A stretch of DNA of 64,000 nucleotides, from contig NZ_CP050152.1 in the NCBI RefSeq assembly GCF_011617245.1, forward strand, positions 2,098,503 to 2,162,502, in the 5' to 3' direction. Positions within the stretch are counted from its first letter, which is position 1; each line of letters begins with the position of its first letter. The notes under the pieces were generated by a model. That model worked only from the letters and a program-made list of their open reading frames with translations. It was not told the origin of the DNA and ran no database searches. The translations under genes were made by a program, and so were the position numbers. Positions 25,775 through 35,259 of this stretch are shown piece by piece. The stretch comes from Brevibacterium atlanticum. Its GTDB lineage: Bacteria > Actinomycetota > Actinomycetes > Actinomycetales > Brevibacteriaceae.

Positions 25775-25780
25775 ACCGTA
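25775..25780 (-). promoter_or_regulatory. leaderless -10 element (TACGGT) of pafB
   Basis: Six bases (GGAATC) separate this hexamer from the GTG at 25768. It faces the DUF3866 promoter 16 bp away. Confidence 0.5.
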
Positions 25781-25795
25781 ACTCAAGCCGGGCGA

Positions 25796-25801
25796 TAGTC
25801 T
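25796..25801 (+). promoter_or_regulatory. leaderless -10 element (TAGTCT) of DUF3866 gene
   Basis: TAGTCT is followed by TGGGACC and the ATG at 25809. The same TAGTCTTGG...ACCATG arrangement recurs before the PAC2 gene. Confidence 0.6.
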
Positions 25802-25808
25802 TGGGACC

Positions 25809-26942
25809 ATGATTCATTGGCGCAGAGGATTCGTCTCAGCGATTCGTTCCACCCGGCCAGGATACACAGAGGTCGAGGTCGAACTCGACGAGGCGCTGCC
25901 GGGTTCGCAGGTGACCGCGATCCGTGCGATCGCCTACACCGATGCGATCGGCCATCCGCAGATCGATGACACCGTCATCGTCAACGTCTCGGCTCTGGCC
26001 AAACGGCTCGGCACCGGCGGTTTCGGGCTCATCGTGGCCCTGCCCGATGCGCTGCCGGCCGATCCTCCGAACGGCCCGGGACATCTGGTCAAAGACCGGT
26101 ATTCACCGCTGCAGACGATGGTCCTCGGCGTCGACGATCAGGAGTCCGACCACCATGCCGTGCTCACCGAGGCGGAGCGCCTGGAGCGCATGCCCGTTCT
26201 CGTCGCCGACCTGCATTCGGCGCTGCCGGCCGTCATCGCCGGGATCCGATCCGTCGATCCGTCGCTGCGCATCGCCTATGTCCTCAGTGACGGTGCGGCA
26301 CTGCCGGCCCCGTTCTCGAAGGCCGTGGCCGGTCTCAAGGATGCCGGCTGGCTGACCGGGTCGATCAGCACCGGACAGTCCTGGGGTGGGGATCTCGAAG
26401 CCGTGACGATCCACACCGGACTGCTCGCCGCCCGGCACGTCATGGAGGCCGACATCACCATCGTGGCGCAGGGACCCGGCAATCTGGGCACGGGCACGAA
26501 GTACGGCTTCTCCGGGCTCGTCACCGGCGACCATCTCAATGCCGCAGCACTCCTCGACGGCGTTCCCGTCGGCGTGCTGCGGATGTCGAACGCTGACGCC
26601 CGCGGTCGCCATTTCGGCATCTCGCACCACACGCTCACCGCTCTGACCGAGATCGCCCGTCCGGGAGTGCAGGTGCCGGTGCCCGACTTCTCCACCCTCA
26701 CCGAGGCGGAGCTGGGCGAGATGGATCCAGACCCCCGAGTGGTTGAGGGCATCATGTCCGAACAGCTCGAACGGCTGAGCATGCATGACCTGCTCGACAT
26801 GGACCTCACCGGACTGTGGGCCGGGCTGGGCACCTCACCTGTGGGCCTGTCGACCATGGGTCGCAGGCTCCCGGCGGATGCGGCGTCGTTCCTCGCCGCG
26901 GCCGCGGCGGGACGACATGCCGCCGAACTCATCCGTGTGTGA
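25809..26942 (+). CDS. DUF3866 family protein
   Basis: 377 residues of an actinobacterial family of unknown function, usually found beside the Pup-proteasome and pafBC genes. The sequence has an N-terminal beta-rich part (VEVELDEALPGSQVTAIRAIAYTDAIG) and a central alpha/beta part with GPGNLGTGTKYGFSGL and ADARGRHFGISHHT, which could form a substrate site. No signal peptide or membrane segment is visible. A nucleotide- or sugar-related activity is possible, but I cannot support one from sequence. Confidence 0.85.
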   Translation: MIHWRRGFVSAIRSTRPGYTEVEVELDEALPGSQVTAIRAIAYTDAIGHPQIDDTVIVNVSALAKRLGTGGFGLIVALPDALPADPPNGPGHLVKDRYSPLQTMVLGVDDQESDHHAVLTEAERLERMPVLVADLHSALPAVIAGIRSVDPSLRIAYVLSDGAALPAPFSKAVAGLKDAGWLTGSISTGQSWGGDLEAVTIHTGLLAARHVMEADITIVAQGPGNLGTGTKYGFSGLVTGDHLNAAALLDGVPVGVLRMSNADARGRHFGISHHTLTALTEIARPGVQVPVPDFSTLTEAELGEMDPDPRVVEGIMSEQLERLSMHDLLDMDLTGLWAGLGTSPVGLSTMGRRLPADAASFLAAAAAGRHAAELIRV

Positions 26943-26946
26943 ATGA

Positions 26947-26980
26947 GTCGGGGCCGGGCTCCACAGAGTCCGGCCCCGAC
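26947..26980. terminator. hairpin between convergent DUF3866 and FKBP genes
   Basis: Fifteen-base arms (GTCGGGGCCGGGCTC and GAGTCCGGCCCCGAC) pair with one mismatch around a CACA loop. Confidence 0.7.
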
Positions 26981-27029
26981 CTCGAGGATCTGTGATCAAG
27001 GATGGTGCCTGATCAGCGAAAGTCTGTGA

Positions 27030-27401
27030 TCAGCGCACGTTCTCGAGATCGCAGACGAAGATGAGGCTCTCACCGGGCTGGATGACGCCGCCGGCGCCCT
27101 GGTCTCCATAGGCCAGGTGCGGTGGGATCTGCAGGGTCCGACGGCCACCGACCTTCATGCCCTGGATTCCCTGGTCCCAGCCGGTGATGACCATGCCCGA
27201 CCCGAGGCGGAACTCCAGCGGGGTGCCGCGGTTGTATGAGGCGTCGAACTCCTCACCCGTGGAATGGGCGACGCCGACGTAGTGCACGCTCACGGTGTCA
27301 CCGGGTCCCGCCTCGGCGCCGTCGCCGATGATGTCATCGACGATGACGAGCTCGGTGGGTGCCTCGCCGCCGGGGAAATCGACTTCTGGCTTCTGCTTCA
27401 T
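27030..27401 (-). CDS. cytosolic FKBP-type peptidyl-prolyl isomerase
   Basis: 123 residues from the ATG at 27401, which follows AGGAGGAG. A single complete FKBP domain is present: VSVHYVGVAHSTGEEFDASYNRG, FRLGSGMVITGWDQGIQGM with the active-site Trp, and LAYGDQGAGGVIQPGESLIFVCDL. No signal peptide. It catalyses cis-trans isomerisation of prolyl bonds in the cytosol. It lies 53 bp downstream of the FKBP lipoprotein gene, so one locus supplies prolyl isomerases on both sides of the membrane. Confidence 0.93.
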   Translation of the reverse strand: MKQKPEVDFPGGEAPTELVIVDDIIGDGAEAGPGDTVSVHYVGVAHSTGEEFDASYNRGTPLEFRLGSGMVITGWDQGIQGMKVGGRRTLQIPPHLAYGDQGAGGVIQPGESLIFVCDLENVR

Positions 27402-27454
27402 GTGTCTCCTCCTGTGCTGACCGTTCGTCACGGTCGGTGTGGGTGGTTGTCTGT

Positions 27455-28405
27455 CTACTGGGCCGAGAGGATGTCGACGACGAAGATCAGGGTCGAGTTC
27501 CCCGGGATCGAGTCGTTGCCCTGTTCACCGTAGCCCTTGTCGGGCGGCACGATGAGGACGACCTGGCTGCCGACCTTCTGGCCGACGAGGCCCTCGTTCC
27601 ATCCGTCGATGACCTGAGCATCGCCTACGGGCGAGACGGGGAAGGGCTGTCCGCCCTTCTTCCAGTTCGAGTCGAAGGCCTTCGAGGTGTCGTCCCAGAG
27701 CCAGCCGGAGTACTTCACCGACACGCTCTGGCCCTTCGTGACCTCGGGCCCCTCGCCCTCGATCGTGGCAAAGGTCTCGAGCTTCTTCGGCTTATCGCCC
27801 TTCGGCTTCGAGATCGACGGCGCACCGTCGTCGGCCCAGTCCACTTTCACAGGGTTGTCCGACTGGTCGGCCTTCTTGCCTTCGGCGCGGGTCAGCGGCT
27901 TCTCGGCCTTCTCGACGTCGATGACGTAGACCAGTGTCTGCGAGGCCTCGCCCTGTTCGGCGCTGCCGTTGAGGGTGAGCATGACGCGGGATCCGGTCTT
28001 GACGTCGATGAGCGCGTCGTAGAGGTCCCCGGAGATCTGTGACTTGTCCATGGGGAAACCGGCGGGCGACTTCGAATCGTAGCTCGATTCGACGACCTTG
28101 CCGGTCGTGCCGGAGACCAGCGTCATCTGTGCGGTGACCTGTTCGCCGTCGGCGATTTTGTCGCCCCTGCCCTGTTCGAGGACCTTCTTCTCGGTCTTCT
28201 TCATCACCAGGGGTGCATCGAAGCTGACTTTCGGCTTCTCCCCCGACTTCCCCTTGACGGTGACGTCGTCGAGACTCGTCGACTTCGCATCCTGGGCGGC
28301 CACGGACGGCGGCGGCGTGGTCGAGTCGTCGGACTCGTCGCCCTGCCCACAGGCCGAGAGCAGCAGCAGACCCGCCGCGATGGCGCTGAGCACTTTGGTG
28401 CGCAC
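27455..28405 (-). CDS. lipoprotein with two FKBP-type domains
   Basis: 316 residues from a GTG preceded by AGGAAAGG. A lipobox is present at LLLLSACGQG (Cys near residue 19), so the mature protein is anchored outside the membrane. The C-terminal FKBP domain is complete (SVKYSGWLWDDTSKAFDSNW, QVIDGWNEGLVGQKVGS, GYGEQGNDSIPGNSTLIFVVDIL). The first half has the same layout but is degraded at the active-site positions, which suggests a scaffold or chaperone domain. It is the next gene after pafA in the Pup operon direction, 67 bp away. Confidence 0.9.
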   Translation of the reverse strand: MRTKVLSAIAAGLLLLSACGQGDESDDSTTPPPSVAAQDAKSTSLDDVTVKGKSGEKPKVSFDAPLVMKKTEKKVLEQGRGDKIADGEQVTAQMTLVSGTTGKVVESSYDSKSPAGFPMDKSQISGDLYDALIDVKTGSRVMLTLNGSAEQGEASQTLVYVIDVEKAEKPLTRAEGKKADQSDNPVKVDWADDGAPSISKPKGDKPKKLETFATIEGEGPEVTKGQSVSVKYSGWLWDDTSKAFDSNWKKGGQPFPVSPVGDAQVIDGWNEGLVGQKVGSQVVLIVPPDKGYGEQGNDSIPGNSTLIFVVDILSAQ

Positions 28406-28472
28406 TGGTTTCCTTTCCTCACGAGTGGCCGTCGCCGCGCATCGGCGGACCCGACCGGATCACAGGGCGATC

Positions 28473-29876
28473 TTACAGGCCCGCGATGAGTGCTTCCGCC
28501 TGCGGGTGAGTCGTGGCGAACGGGTCCTTGAGCGCCACGGCCCGGCCGGATTCGTCGTTGAGCCGCAGGTGCACCCAGTCGACCGTGTAGTCCCTCCGGG
28601 CCGCGTGCGCGGCCCGGACGAATTCGCCGCGGATGGCCGCGCGGGTGCCCGCAGGCGGTTCGACCTTGGCCTTCTCTGCCGCGGCGGCGGGGACGAGGCT
28701 CGTCGCCATCCCGGCCGCCTCCAGCTTCGGGAACAGTCCGGTGGCCGGTGTGATGTCGTGGTAGGCGATGTCGAGTCGGTGGATGCGCGGATCCGTGATG
28801 TCCTCACTCCCGCGCGCCATCGACCGTTTGATGAGGGTGCGCTTCATCACCCAGTCGATCTCGGTGTCGACGGCGCTGAAGTCCTGGGATTCGACGGCGG
28901 TGAGCATCCGCGTCCACAGGTCGATGACGTAGCGGGCGAGCTCTTCGTCGCCGAGGCTGTGATCGCCGCTGTCGACGAGCCTCTGTGCCCGATCCCGATA
29001 GTCCTCCAGCAGCCCGAGCGGGGTCGTTGTCGTCCCGTCGGTGCGTTCGAGCACGACGGACCCGGTGAGGTCCCGGGCGACGAGCCGGATGTCGCGCACC
29101 GGGTGGCGCAGCCCGTTCTCCGGGATCCGTGCCCCCTGTTCGATGAGGTCGAGCATGAGGACGGCCGAACCGATCTTCAGCGCCGAGGTGGTCGTCGACA
29201 TCGAGGAGTCACCAACGATGACGTGCAGACGCCGGTACTTCTCCGCATCCGCATGCGGTTCGTCGCGGGCGTTGATGATGGGCCGTGACCGGGTCGTCGC
29301 CGAAGACAGACCCTCCCACATCACATCGGAGCGAGCGGAGAGGCCGAACATCATCTCCGAGCGGTCGGCCACCTCGTCGGGGGCGAAGGCCGACCGGCGG
29401 GGAATCACCGCGCCGGCGCCGACGAGCAGCTGGCGGGAGACCAGGAAGGGCAGCAGCACTGTCGTCAGACGGTTGAAGTCGAGGGTGCGGCGGATGAGGA
29501 AGTTCTCGTGCGAGCCGTAGGAGTTCCCGGCCGCGTCGGTGTTGTTCTTGACCATGTGCACCCGACCGCCGATGCCCTCGGCTTCGAGTGCGCTCTGTGC
29601 CTTGTGCAGCAGGTCGATCATCAGACCCTCACCTGCCCGGTCCTGGGCGAGGAGGTCGGAGAGGTCGTCGCATTCTGCGGTCGCATATTCGGGATGCGAA
29701 CCGACGTCGAGGTAGAGACGCGACCCGTTGGGCAGGAACACGTTCGACGACCGACCCCATTCGACGACGGGACGGAAGAGGTAGCGGGCGATCTCCTCCG
29801 GTCCGATGCGTCGCCCGTCAGCAGCGGCGGTGTGCGCGAGTCCGTATTCGGTCTCGAGTCCGAAGATGCGTGCCAT
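28473..29876 (-). CDS. pafA: Pup--protein ligase PafA
   Basis: 467 residues. The N-terminus MARIFGLETEYG has the glutamine-synthetase-like ATP/metal Glu, and SRLYLDVGSHPEYATAE carries the catalytic Asp region. VHMVKNNTDAAGNSYGSHENFL is the Pup/ATP groove. PafA joins the C-terminal Glu of Pup to substrate lysines and marks proteins for the proteasome. The ATG directly follows the prcA stop (TGAATG), with GGAAGGAC as ribosome site inside prcA. Confidence 0.97.
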   Translation of the reverse strand: MARIFGLETEYGLAHTAAADGRRIGPEEIARYLFRPVVEWGRSSNVFLPNGSRLYLDVGSHPEYATAECDDLSDLLAQDRAGEGLMIDLLHKAQSALEAEGIGGRVHMVKNNTDAAGNSYGSHENFLIRRTLDFNRLTTVLLPFLVSRQLLVGAGAVIPRRSAFAPDEVADRSEMMFGLSARSDVMWEGLSSATTRSRPIINARDEPHADAEKYRRLHVIVGDSSMSTTTSALKIGSAVLMLDLIEQGARIPENGLRHPVRDIRLVARDLTGSVVLERTDGTTTTPLGLLEDYRDRAQRLVDSGDHSLGDEELARYVIDLWTRMLTAVESQDFSAVDTEIDWVMKRTLIKRSMARGSEDITDPRIHRLDIAYHDITPATGLFPKLEAAGMATSLVPAAAAEKAKVEPPAGTRAAIRGEFVRAAHAARRDYTVDWVHLRLNDESGRAVALKDPFATTHPQAEALIAGL

Positions 29877-30566
29877 TCAGTCCTTCCTCAGCTCGGCCAT
29901 CGTCGTCTCGTCGAGACGGCGGAACGTCCGCTGCCGGTGCGTCGTGCGATCGAGGACGGCGGCCTCGAGGTCCTCGTTGGGCAGGTTCGTCCGGGTGGCG
30001 GCGGCTAGTGCTGCGACGCCGTGGTTGAACACGGCGGCCAGGTCGAGTGTGGACGTGCGCAGCCCGGACAGGGATGCGGTGATCGCATCGGCCTGCCCTC
30101 CGATGGCCACGTGCTCGGTCTCGTCGATGACCGAGCCGTCGTAGCTGAGCCGGTAGAGCTGATCGGCGTCCGCGGTGACGCCGAGTTCGGCGACGACGAG
30201 TTCGACTTCGAAGGGCTTCGATTCGGTGGTGAAGACCCCGGCGAGGGTCTGCGCATAGGCGTTCGTCAGGCCCCTGGCGGTGACGTCGATGCGATCGTAG
30301 GAGTAGCCGCGCAGGTCGGCGTAGCGGACCCCGGCCTGTCGCAGGGTCTCGAATTCGTTGTACTTGCCGACGGCGGCGAAGCCGATCCGGTCGTAGATCT
30401 CCGCGATCTTGTGCAGGGTCGGCGAGGGGTTCTCCGCGAGCAGCAGGATGCCGGAGTCGTAGCGGAGGACGACGACCGAGCGGCCGCGAGCGATTCCCTT
30501 GCGCGCGAAGTCGGCGCGGTCCTTCATCAGCTGTTCGGGTGAGACGTAGAACGGGGCCTGGCTCAT
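29877..30566 (-). CDS. prcA: proteasome alpha subunit PrcA
   Basis: 229 residues. The alpha-subunit N-terminus YVSPEQLMKDRADFARKGIARGRSVVVLRY and KIAEIYDRIGFAAVGKYNEFETLRQAGVRYADLRGYSYDR are typical of actinobacterial 20S alpha rings, which gate substrate entry. No catalytic Thr is expected. AAAGGACC precedes the ATG. It lies 55 bp downstream of prcB in the conserved order pup-prcB-prcA-pafA. Confidence 0.96.
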   Translation of the reverse strand: MSQAPFYVSPEQLMKDRADFARKGIARGRSVVVLRYDSGILLLAENPSPTLHKIAEIYDRIGFAAVGKYNEFETLRQAGVRYADLRGYSYDRIDVTARGLTNAYAQTLAGVFTTESKPFEVELVVAELGVTADADQLYRLSYDGSVIDETEHVAIGGQADAITASLSGLRTSTLDLAAVFNHGVAALAAATRTNLPNEDLEAAVLDRTTHRQRTFRRLDETTMAELRKD

Positions 30567-30621
30567 GACCGGTCCTTTCGCTGTGCCGGGCGCACTGTCG
30601 TGGGCGCTGTCCTCATGCCGC

Positions 30622-31422
30622 TCATGCCCCGGCGGTCCGGGTGCGACGGTCGACGACCTCGGCGGCGGTGGTCAGAACGGATGCCGAATCGATCTCGGTG
30701 ACTCCCTCAGCGAGGTCGACGGTGAAGATCGTCGGGGCGATCTGACGGACGAAGTCCGGTCCCCCGGTGGCTGAGTCGTCATCGGAGGCGTCGAAGAGTG
30801 CCTCGACGGCCACGGTGATCGCCTGGTCCTGGTCGAGTTCGGGCCGCCACAGCTTCTTCAGCGCCCCACGGGCGAAGCCGGATCCCGAGCCGATCGCGTG
30901 GAAGCGGTGCTCTTCGTATTTTCCGCCGGTGACGTCGAAGCTGAAGATCTGTCCGTGCGGGGTCACCTCGTCGACCCCGGCGAACAGGGGAACCACGCTC
31001 AGGCCCTGCATGGCCAGGCCGAGGTTGCCCCGCAGCATCGCGGCCAGGCGGTTGGCCTTGCCGTTGAGCGAGAGACGGGCTCCTTCGATCTTCTCGTAGT
31101 GCTCGAGTTCGAGCTGGAAGAGCCGGATGAGGTCGAGGGCGACTCCGGCCGTGCCGGCGATGCCGATGACGGAGTAGTCGTCGGCGGCCCTGACCTTCTC
31201 CATCGAATGGGAGGCGATGAGGTTGCCGATCGTGGCCCGCCGATCCCCGGCCATGAGGATGCCCGAGGCGGTCCGGAAGCAGATGATCGTCGTGCCCTCC
31301 GGTGACTGCTCGGACAGGTCCCTGCCCCCGCCCCGCGGCAGGACCTCGGGTGCCAGGGAGCGGGCGAGTTCGACGAACGAGTTGCTCGTCGAACTCAAGA
31401 ATGCAGGAGGGAATCCTGCCAT
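30622..31422 (-). CDS. prcB: proteasome beta subunit PrcB
   Basis: 266 residues from the ATG at 31422. A propeptide of about 43 residues ends at SPEG, and the mature enzyme begins with the catalytic Thr of [24 protein letters not shown]; the Asp and Lys/Arg positions of the active site are in this stretch. It forms the proteolytic inner rings. The start lies one base after the pup stop (TGAaATG), so prcB is translationally coupled to pup. Confidence 0.96.
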   Translation of the reverse strand: MAGFPPAFLSSTSNSFVELARSLAPEVLPRGGGRDLSEQSPEGTTIICFRTASGILMAGDRRATIGNLIASHSMEKVRAADDYSVIGIAGTAGVALDLIRLFQLELEHYEKIEGARLSLNGKANRLAAMLRGNLGLAMQGLSVVPLFAGVDEVTPHGQIFSFDVTGGKYEEHRFHAIGSGSGFARGALKKLWRPELDQDQAITVAVEALFDASDDDSATGGPDFVRQIAPTIFTVDLAEGVTEIDSASVLTTAAEVVDRRTRTAGA

Positions 31423-31423
31423 T

Positions 31424-31615
31424 TCATTGGCCGCCCTTCTGCACGAAGTTCTTGACGAACTCCTCTGCGTTCGATTCGAGCACACCGTCGATCTCGTCGA
31501 GGATGGAATCGACGTTCTGGGTGTTGATCTGACCTTGGACCGCCTCCGGCGGGTCGACGGGTGCGTCACCCCCACCGGTCGATTTGTCGTGTTGGAACTG
31601 TTCCTGCGAGCTCAT
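31424..31615 (-). CDS. pup: prokaryotic ubiquitin-like protein Pup
   Basis: 63 residues, acidic, ending in GGQ. The C-terminal Gln requires deamidation by Dop before ligation by PafA. The C-terminal helix ([26 protein letters not shown]) is the part bound by the proteasomal ATPase coiled coil. GAAGGGG precedes the ATG. It sits between dop and prcB. Confidence 0.97.
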   Translation of the reverse strand: MSSQEQFQHDKSTGGGDAPVDPPEAVQGQINTQNVDSILDEIDGVLESNAEEFVKNFVQKGGQ

Positions 31616-31626
31616 CTCACACCCCT

Positions 31627-33156
31627 TCAGTCGTTCTTCGTGCTCAGTCTATCCACACCGAGGGCCTCCAGCAGGGCCTCGGCGGTCTCGATTCCCTCGA
31701 TGCGTTCGGCCAGCAGCGCACGGGTGCCCTTGAGCGGTTCCTGCATGGGCAGGCGCACGATGCCGAAGCCGCCGGCGTTGAGGACGAGAGAGTCCCAGCT
31801 GGCGGCGACGAGCTCCTCGCCGAGGCGGCCCACCGCGACCGAGCGAAGGAACGCCCGCGTCCCGTCGGGAGCGTTGGTCACCGCCGCTTCGACCTCGGCA
31901 TCGGTGGTCATCCGGCGGATCCGTCCGGCCCGTTCGAGCTTGTAGAACAGTCCCTTCTCCGGCCTCACGTCGTGATACTGGACGTCGATGAGGGCGAGCT
32001 TCGGGTGATCCCAATCGAGGCTCTCGCGGGTCCGGTAACTCTCCAGCAGGACCCATTTGGCGACCCAGTCGATGGAATCCGCAAGGCTGCGCGGATCATT
32101 CGCGAGACCGTCGAGGAACCGTCGCCATTCGGCCAGCACCTCGGCGGTGGCGGGATCGTCGTGGTCGGCGTGTTCGGCGCATGCGGCGTAGAAGGCCTCC
32201 TGGATCTCCAGGGCGCTGGTCGTGGTGCCGTCGGCCAGCGGAAGTCGAACGCTCAGTGTGAGGTCGTGGCTGACGTCGACCAGTGACTGTACCGGGTCGG
32301 CGAGGTCGATGCGCGGGGCCTGACCCGCTTCGATGAGGGCGAGGACGAGGGAGCTGGCGCCGAAGCGCACGAAGGTCGCGGGTTCGGCCAGGGTGGCGTC
32401 GCCGATGATGATGTGCAGGCGCCGGTACTTCGCCGGGTCTGCGTGGGGTTCGTCGCGGGTGTTGACGATGGGGCGGCGCAGCGTCGTCTCGAGGCCGACC
32501 TCGGCTTCGAAGAAGTCCGCGCGAGACGAGATCTGGAACCCTTTGCCCTCCCCTTCACGTCCGATGCCCACTCGTCCGGAGCCGCAGAGGACCTGTCGGG
32601 AGACGAAGAACGGAATGAGGCCGGCGACGATGTCGTCGAAGTCGACGCCTCTGTCGACGAGGTAGTTCTCGTGGGTGCCGTAGGACGACCCTTTGGAGTC
32701 GGTGTTGTTCTTGTACAGGTTGACCGGTTCGGCCGAGGATTCCAGGGCCCGCACGGAGGCCAGCGCCACGAGGTCGCCGGCCCGGTCGAAGGTGACGATG
32801 TCGCGGGGTGTGAGCACCTCCGGGGAGGAGTATTCGGGATGTGCGTGGTCGACGTAGTAACGTGCGCCGTTCTCCGTGACCACGTTGGCCAGATACTGCG
32901 CCTCGACCTCATCGGTGGGAATATGGGTGAGCTGCGAGGAGTCCGCGTCGGCGATGTTCATGAAGAACCCGCGCGCATCGGCCAACGGAGATTCGGCGGC
33001 GAAGTCCCAGAAGTTCTGCGATGACTTCAGCCCGCGCGGTCCGGCGTAGGCGTCGACGACACGCGCCGAGTCGCGCATCGGGTTCGCCTGCGGGTTGCCC
33101 GGCTGGCTGAGACCGAACTCGGTCTCCGATCCCATGACGCGCTGGACTCTGAGCAT
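31627..33156 (-). CDS. dop: Pup deamidase/depupylase Dop
   Basis: 509 residues from MLRVQRVMGSETEFG; the ATG at 33156 follows GGAGGAAG, which is better placed than the upstream in-frame start. It is a PafA homologue: SETEFG, YYVDHAHPEYSSPE and NLYKNNTDSKGSSYGTHENYL. It also contains the Dop-specific loop region (ADARGFFMNIADADSSQLTH) that distinguishes it from PafA. Dop converts the Pup C-terminal Gln to Glu and removes Pup from tagged proteins. First gene of the dop-pup-prcB-prcA-pafA run. Confidence 0.96.
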   Translation of the reverse strand: MLRVQRVMGSETEFGLSQPGNPQANPMRDSARVVDAYAGPRGLKSSQNFWDFAAESPLADARGFFMNIADADSSQLTHIPTDEVEAQYLANVVTENGARYYVDHAHPEYSSPEVLTPRDIVTFDRAGDLVALASVRALESSAEPVNLYKNNTDSKGSSYGTHENYLVDRGVDFDDIVAGLIPFFVSRQVLCGSGRVGIGREGEGKGFQISSRADFFEAEVGLETTLRRPIVNTRDEPHADPAKYRRLHIIIGDATLAEPATFVRFGASSLVLALIEAGQAPRIDLADPVQSLVDVSHDLTLSVRLPLADGTTTSALEIQEAFYAACAEHADHDDPATAEVLAEWRRFLDGLANDPRSLADSIDWVAKWVLLESYRTRESLDWDHPKLALIDVQYHDVRPEKGLFYKLERAGRIRRMTTDAEVEAAVTNAPDGTRAFLRSVAVGRLGEELVAASWDSLVLNAGGFGIVRLPMQEPLKGTRALLAERIEGIETAEALLEALGVDRLSTKND

Positions 33157-33175
33157 CTGTTCTTCCTCCAAGGTC

Positions 33176-33181
33176 TAGACT
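33176..33181 (+). promoter_or_regulatory. leaderless -10 element (TAGACT) of DUF3054 gene
   Basis: TAGACT followed by CGGGGAC and the GTG at 33189. The site overlaps the leader of the divergent dop gene. Confidence 0.55.
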
Positions 33182-33188
33182 CGGGGAC

Positions 33189-33590
33189 GTGGCTGTCAAG
33201 AAATCCCATCTCCCGATCGCACTGATCGTCGACCTCATCCTCGTGGTTCTGTTCACGATCGTCGGTCATTACACACATTCTCACAATTTCGAGCCGCAGG
33301 GGCTGATGATCACGGCATGGCCGTTCGTCGCCGCCCTCGTCATCGCATGGATGCTCAGCGCAGTCTGGGATCGCCCGATCTCGCCTCTGGCCACCGGCGC
33401 CGGAGTGTGGGCGATCACCGTGCTCATCGGGCTCGTCATCCGCGGGATCATCGGCGCCGGCGGCGAGCCGGGCATGGTGCCGGTGAGCTTCATGATCGTG
33501 GCGACCACGCTCAACCTCATCACCCTCGTCGGGTGGCGCATCATCGCCACCGCCGTCACCGGAGGATCGGGCCGCAAGCGCAGCCGCTGA
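33189..33590 (+). CDS. DUF3054 membrane protein
   Basis: 133 residues from the GTG at 33189 with four hydrophobic segments (IALIVDLILVVLFTIVG, WPFVAALVIAWMLSAVW, ATGAGVWAITVLIGLVIRG, PVSFMIVATTLNLITLVGW), a DUF3054 membrane protein. It ends in a basic GRKRSR tail, probably cytosolic. Function unknown. It is plus-strand and separates the ATPase gene from dop, so those two cannot be one transcript. Confidence 0.85.
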   Translation: MAVKKSHLPIALIVDLILVVLFTIVGHYTHSHNFEPQGLMITAWPFVAALVIAWMLSAVWDRPISPLATGAGVWAITVLIGLVIRGIIGAGGEPGMVPVSFMIVATTLNLITLVGWRIIATAVTGGSGRKRSR

Positions 33591-33606
33591 CCCGATCCTC
33601 CTCGGC

Positions 33607-35259
33607 TCACACGAGGTCGGAGTTCGGCCGCACCTCGGCCACGTCGATCTCATAGGGCACCGCCGGGGCACCCCGGGTGGTGTCGAGGTGCATCATCCGC
33701 AGATGGGTGACGCGTTCGCCCTTCCGCCCGGAGATCCGTGCCCATTCGTCCGGATTCGTCGTGTTCGGCAGGTCCTCGTGCTCGCTGAACTCTTCGGCGA
33801 TGGCGGCCTCGAAGTGGTCGCGGCGCAGTCCTCGCTCACCGGTCTCCAGCAGCGACTTGATCGCCGACTTCTTCGCCCGGTCGACGATGTTGTGGATCAT
33901 CGCCCCCGAGGCGAAGTCGGAGAAGTGGAGCACTTCCTTCGACCCGTCGGCATAGCTGACCTCGACGAATTCGTTCTCCGGTGACTGGGCGTACATCCGA
34001 TCGACGCAGAAGTCGATGAGGGCGGACACCGCCTCGGCGGGAGTCGAATGCCCCTCGTGGACGCTCGTGTGCAGCGGCAGATCCACGGTCAGATACTTCT
34101 CGAAGATGTCGCGGGCGGCATCGGCATCGGGCCGTTCGATGCGGATCTTCACATCGAGGCGGCCGGGCCGCAGGATCGCGGGATCGATGAGGTCCTCACG
34201 GTTCGAGGCACCGATGACGATGACGTTGTCGAGCTGTTCGACGCCGTCGATCTCGGTGAGCAGCTGCGGGACGATCGTCGTCTCCACATCCGAGGATTTG
34301 CCGGTGCCGCGAGTGCGGAACAGGGACTCCATCTCGTCGAAGAAGACGACGACGGGGAACCCGGCCGACGCCTTCTCCCGGGCTCGGGCGAAGATCAGAC
34401 GCAGCTGACGTTCGGTCTCGCCGACGTACTTGTCCAAGAGCTCGGGACCTTTGATGTTGAGGAAGTAGGTCTTGCGGGTGCGTTCCTCACCTGTGCGGTC
34501 GGCCAGCGAGTTCGCCACGGCCTTCGCGATGAGGGTCTTGCCGCATCCGGGCGGGCCGTAGAGCAGGATGCCCTTGGGCGGTTTGAGCCCGTGCTCGGTG
34601 TAGAGCTCCGGGTGTGCGAAAGGCAGTTCGACGGCGTCCTTGATGAGACCGATCTGGTCGGCGAGGCCGCCGATGTCCGAATAGGTGATGTCCGGGACCT
34701 CTTCGAGCAGCAGCGAGGAGACCTCCGGCTTCTCGACGACCTGCAGCGCGTAGTGGGTGCGGGTGTCGACGACGACGGCATCGCCGACGCGCAGACCCGT
34801 GTCGATGAGGTCGGCGGCGAGGACGAAGACCTGCTCGTCGTCACCGGGAGCACCGACGAGGATGCGCGTCTCATCGACGAACTCACGGACGTTGACGACC
34901 GAGCCGACCGAGGCGAAGGTGCCGGTGCCGATGATGACGAGCCCTTCGGACAGGAGCACATCGGCTCCGGCCCGCAGCTGGGTGGCTTCGACCTCGGGGG
35001 CCACGGCCACGCGCATCCGACGCCCTCCGACGATGACGTCAGCGGCGACACCGGACTCATCGAGGGCGATGAGGGTGCCCCAGTTGTTCGGCGGCTCGGT
35101 CAGACGCCGAGCCTCCTCCTTGATCCTACCCAGCTCATCACGGGCCGTGCGGAGGGTCTTCGACAGGGCCTCATTGCGCTTGCCGGCGGTGTAGAGCTGC
35201 TGGCGCAGCGAGGCAGTGTCCTCGCGCAGGCGCTTCATCTCGGTCGGTGTCTCGGTCAT
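33607..35259 (-). CDS. mpa: proteasome-associated ATPase ARC/Mpa
   Basis: 550 residues: N-terminal coiled coil (about 8-60) that binds Pup, tandem OB region, and one AAA+ domain with Walker [20 protein letters not shown] and Walker [13 protein letters not shown], plus the arginine-finger region [28 protein letters not shown]. It unfolds pupylated proteins into the 20S core. The family normally ends in GQYL, which docks in the alpha ring; here the tail reads EVRPNSDLV. Its start overlaps the trmI stop by four bases. Confidence 0.94.
   Translation of the reverse strand: MTETPTEMKRLREDTASLRQQLYTAGKRNEALSKTLRTARDELGRIKEEARRLTEPPNNWGTLIALDESGVAADVIVGGRRMRVAVAPEVEATQLRAGADVLLSEGLVIIGTGTFASVGSVVNVREFVDETRILVGAPGDDEQVFVLAADLIDTGLRVGDAVVVDTRTHYALQVVEKPEVSSLLLEEVPDITYSDIGGLADQIGLIKDAVELPFAHPELYTEHGLKPPKGILLYGPPGCGKTLIAKAVANSLADRTGEERTRKTYFLNIKGPELLDKYVGETERQLRLIFARAREKASAGFPVVVFFDEMESLFRTRGTGKSSDVETTIVPQLLTEIDGVEQLDNVIVIGASNREDLIDPAILRPGRLDVKIRIERPDADAARDIFEKYLTVDLPLHTSVHEGHSTPAEAVSALIDFCVDRMYAQSPENEFVEVSYADGSKEVLHFSDFASGAMIHNIVDRAKKSAIKSLLETGERGLRRDHFEAAIAEEFSEHEDLPNTTNPDEWARISGRKGERVTHLRMMHLDTTRGAPAVPYEIDVAEVRPNSDLV

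Noticed and set aside
30622..31575. Longer start for prcB
   Set aside because: The upstream frame overlaps pup in another frame and lacks a start with a ribosome site; the ATG one base after the pup stop gives the expected propeptide.
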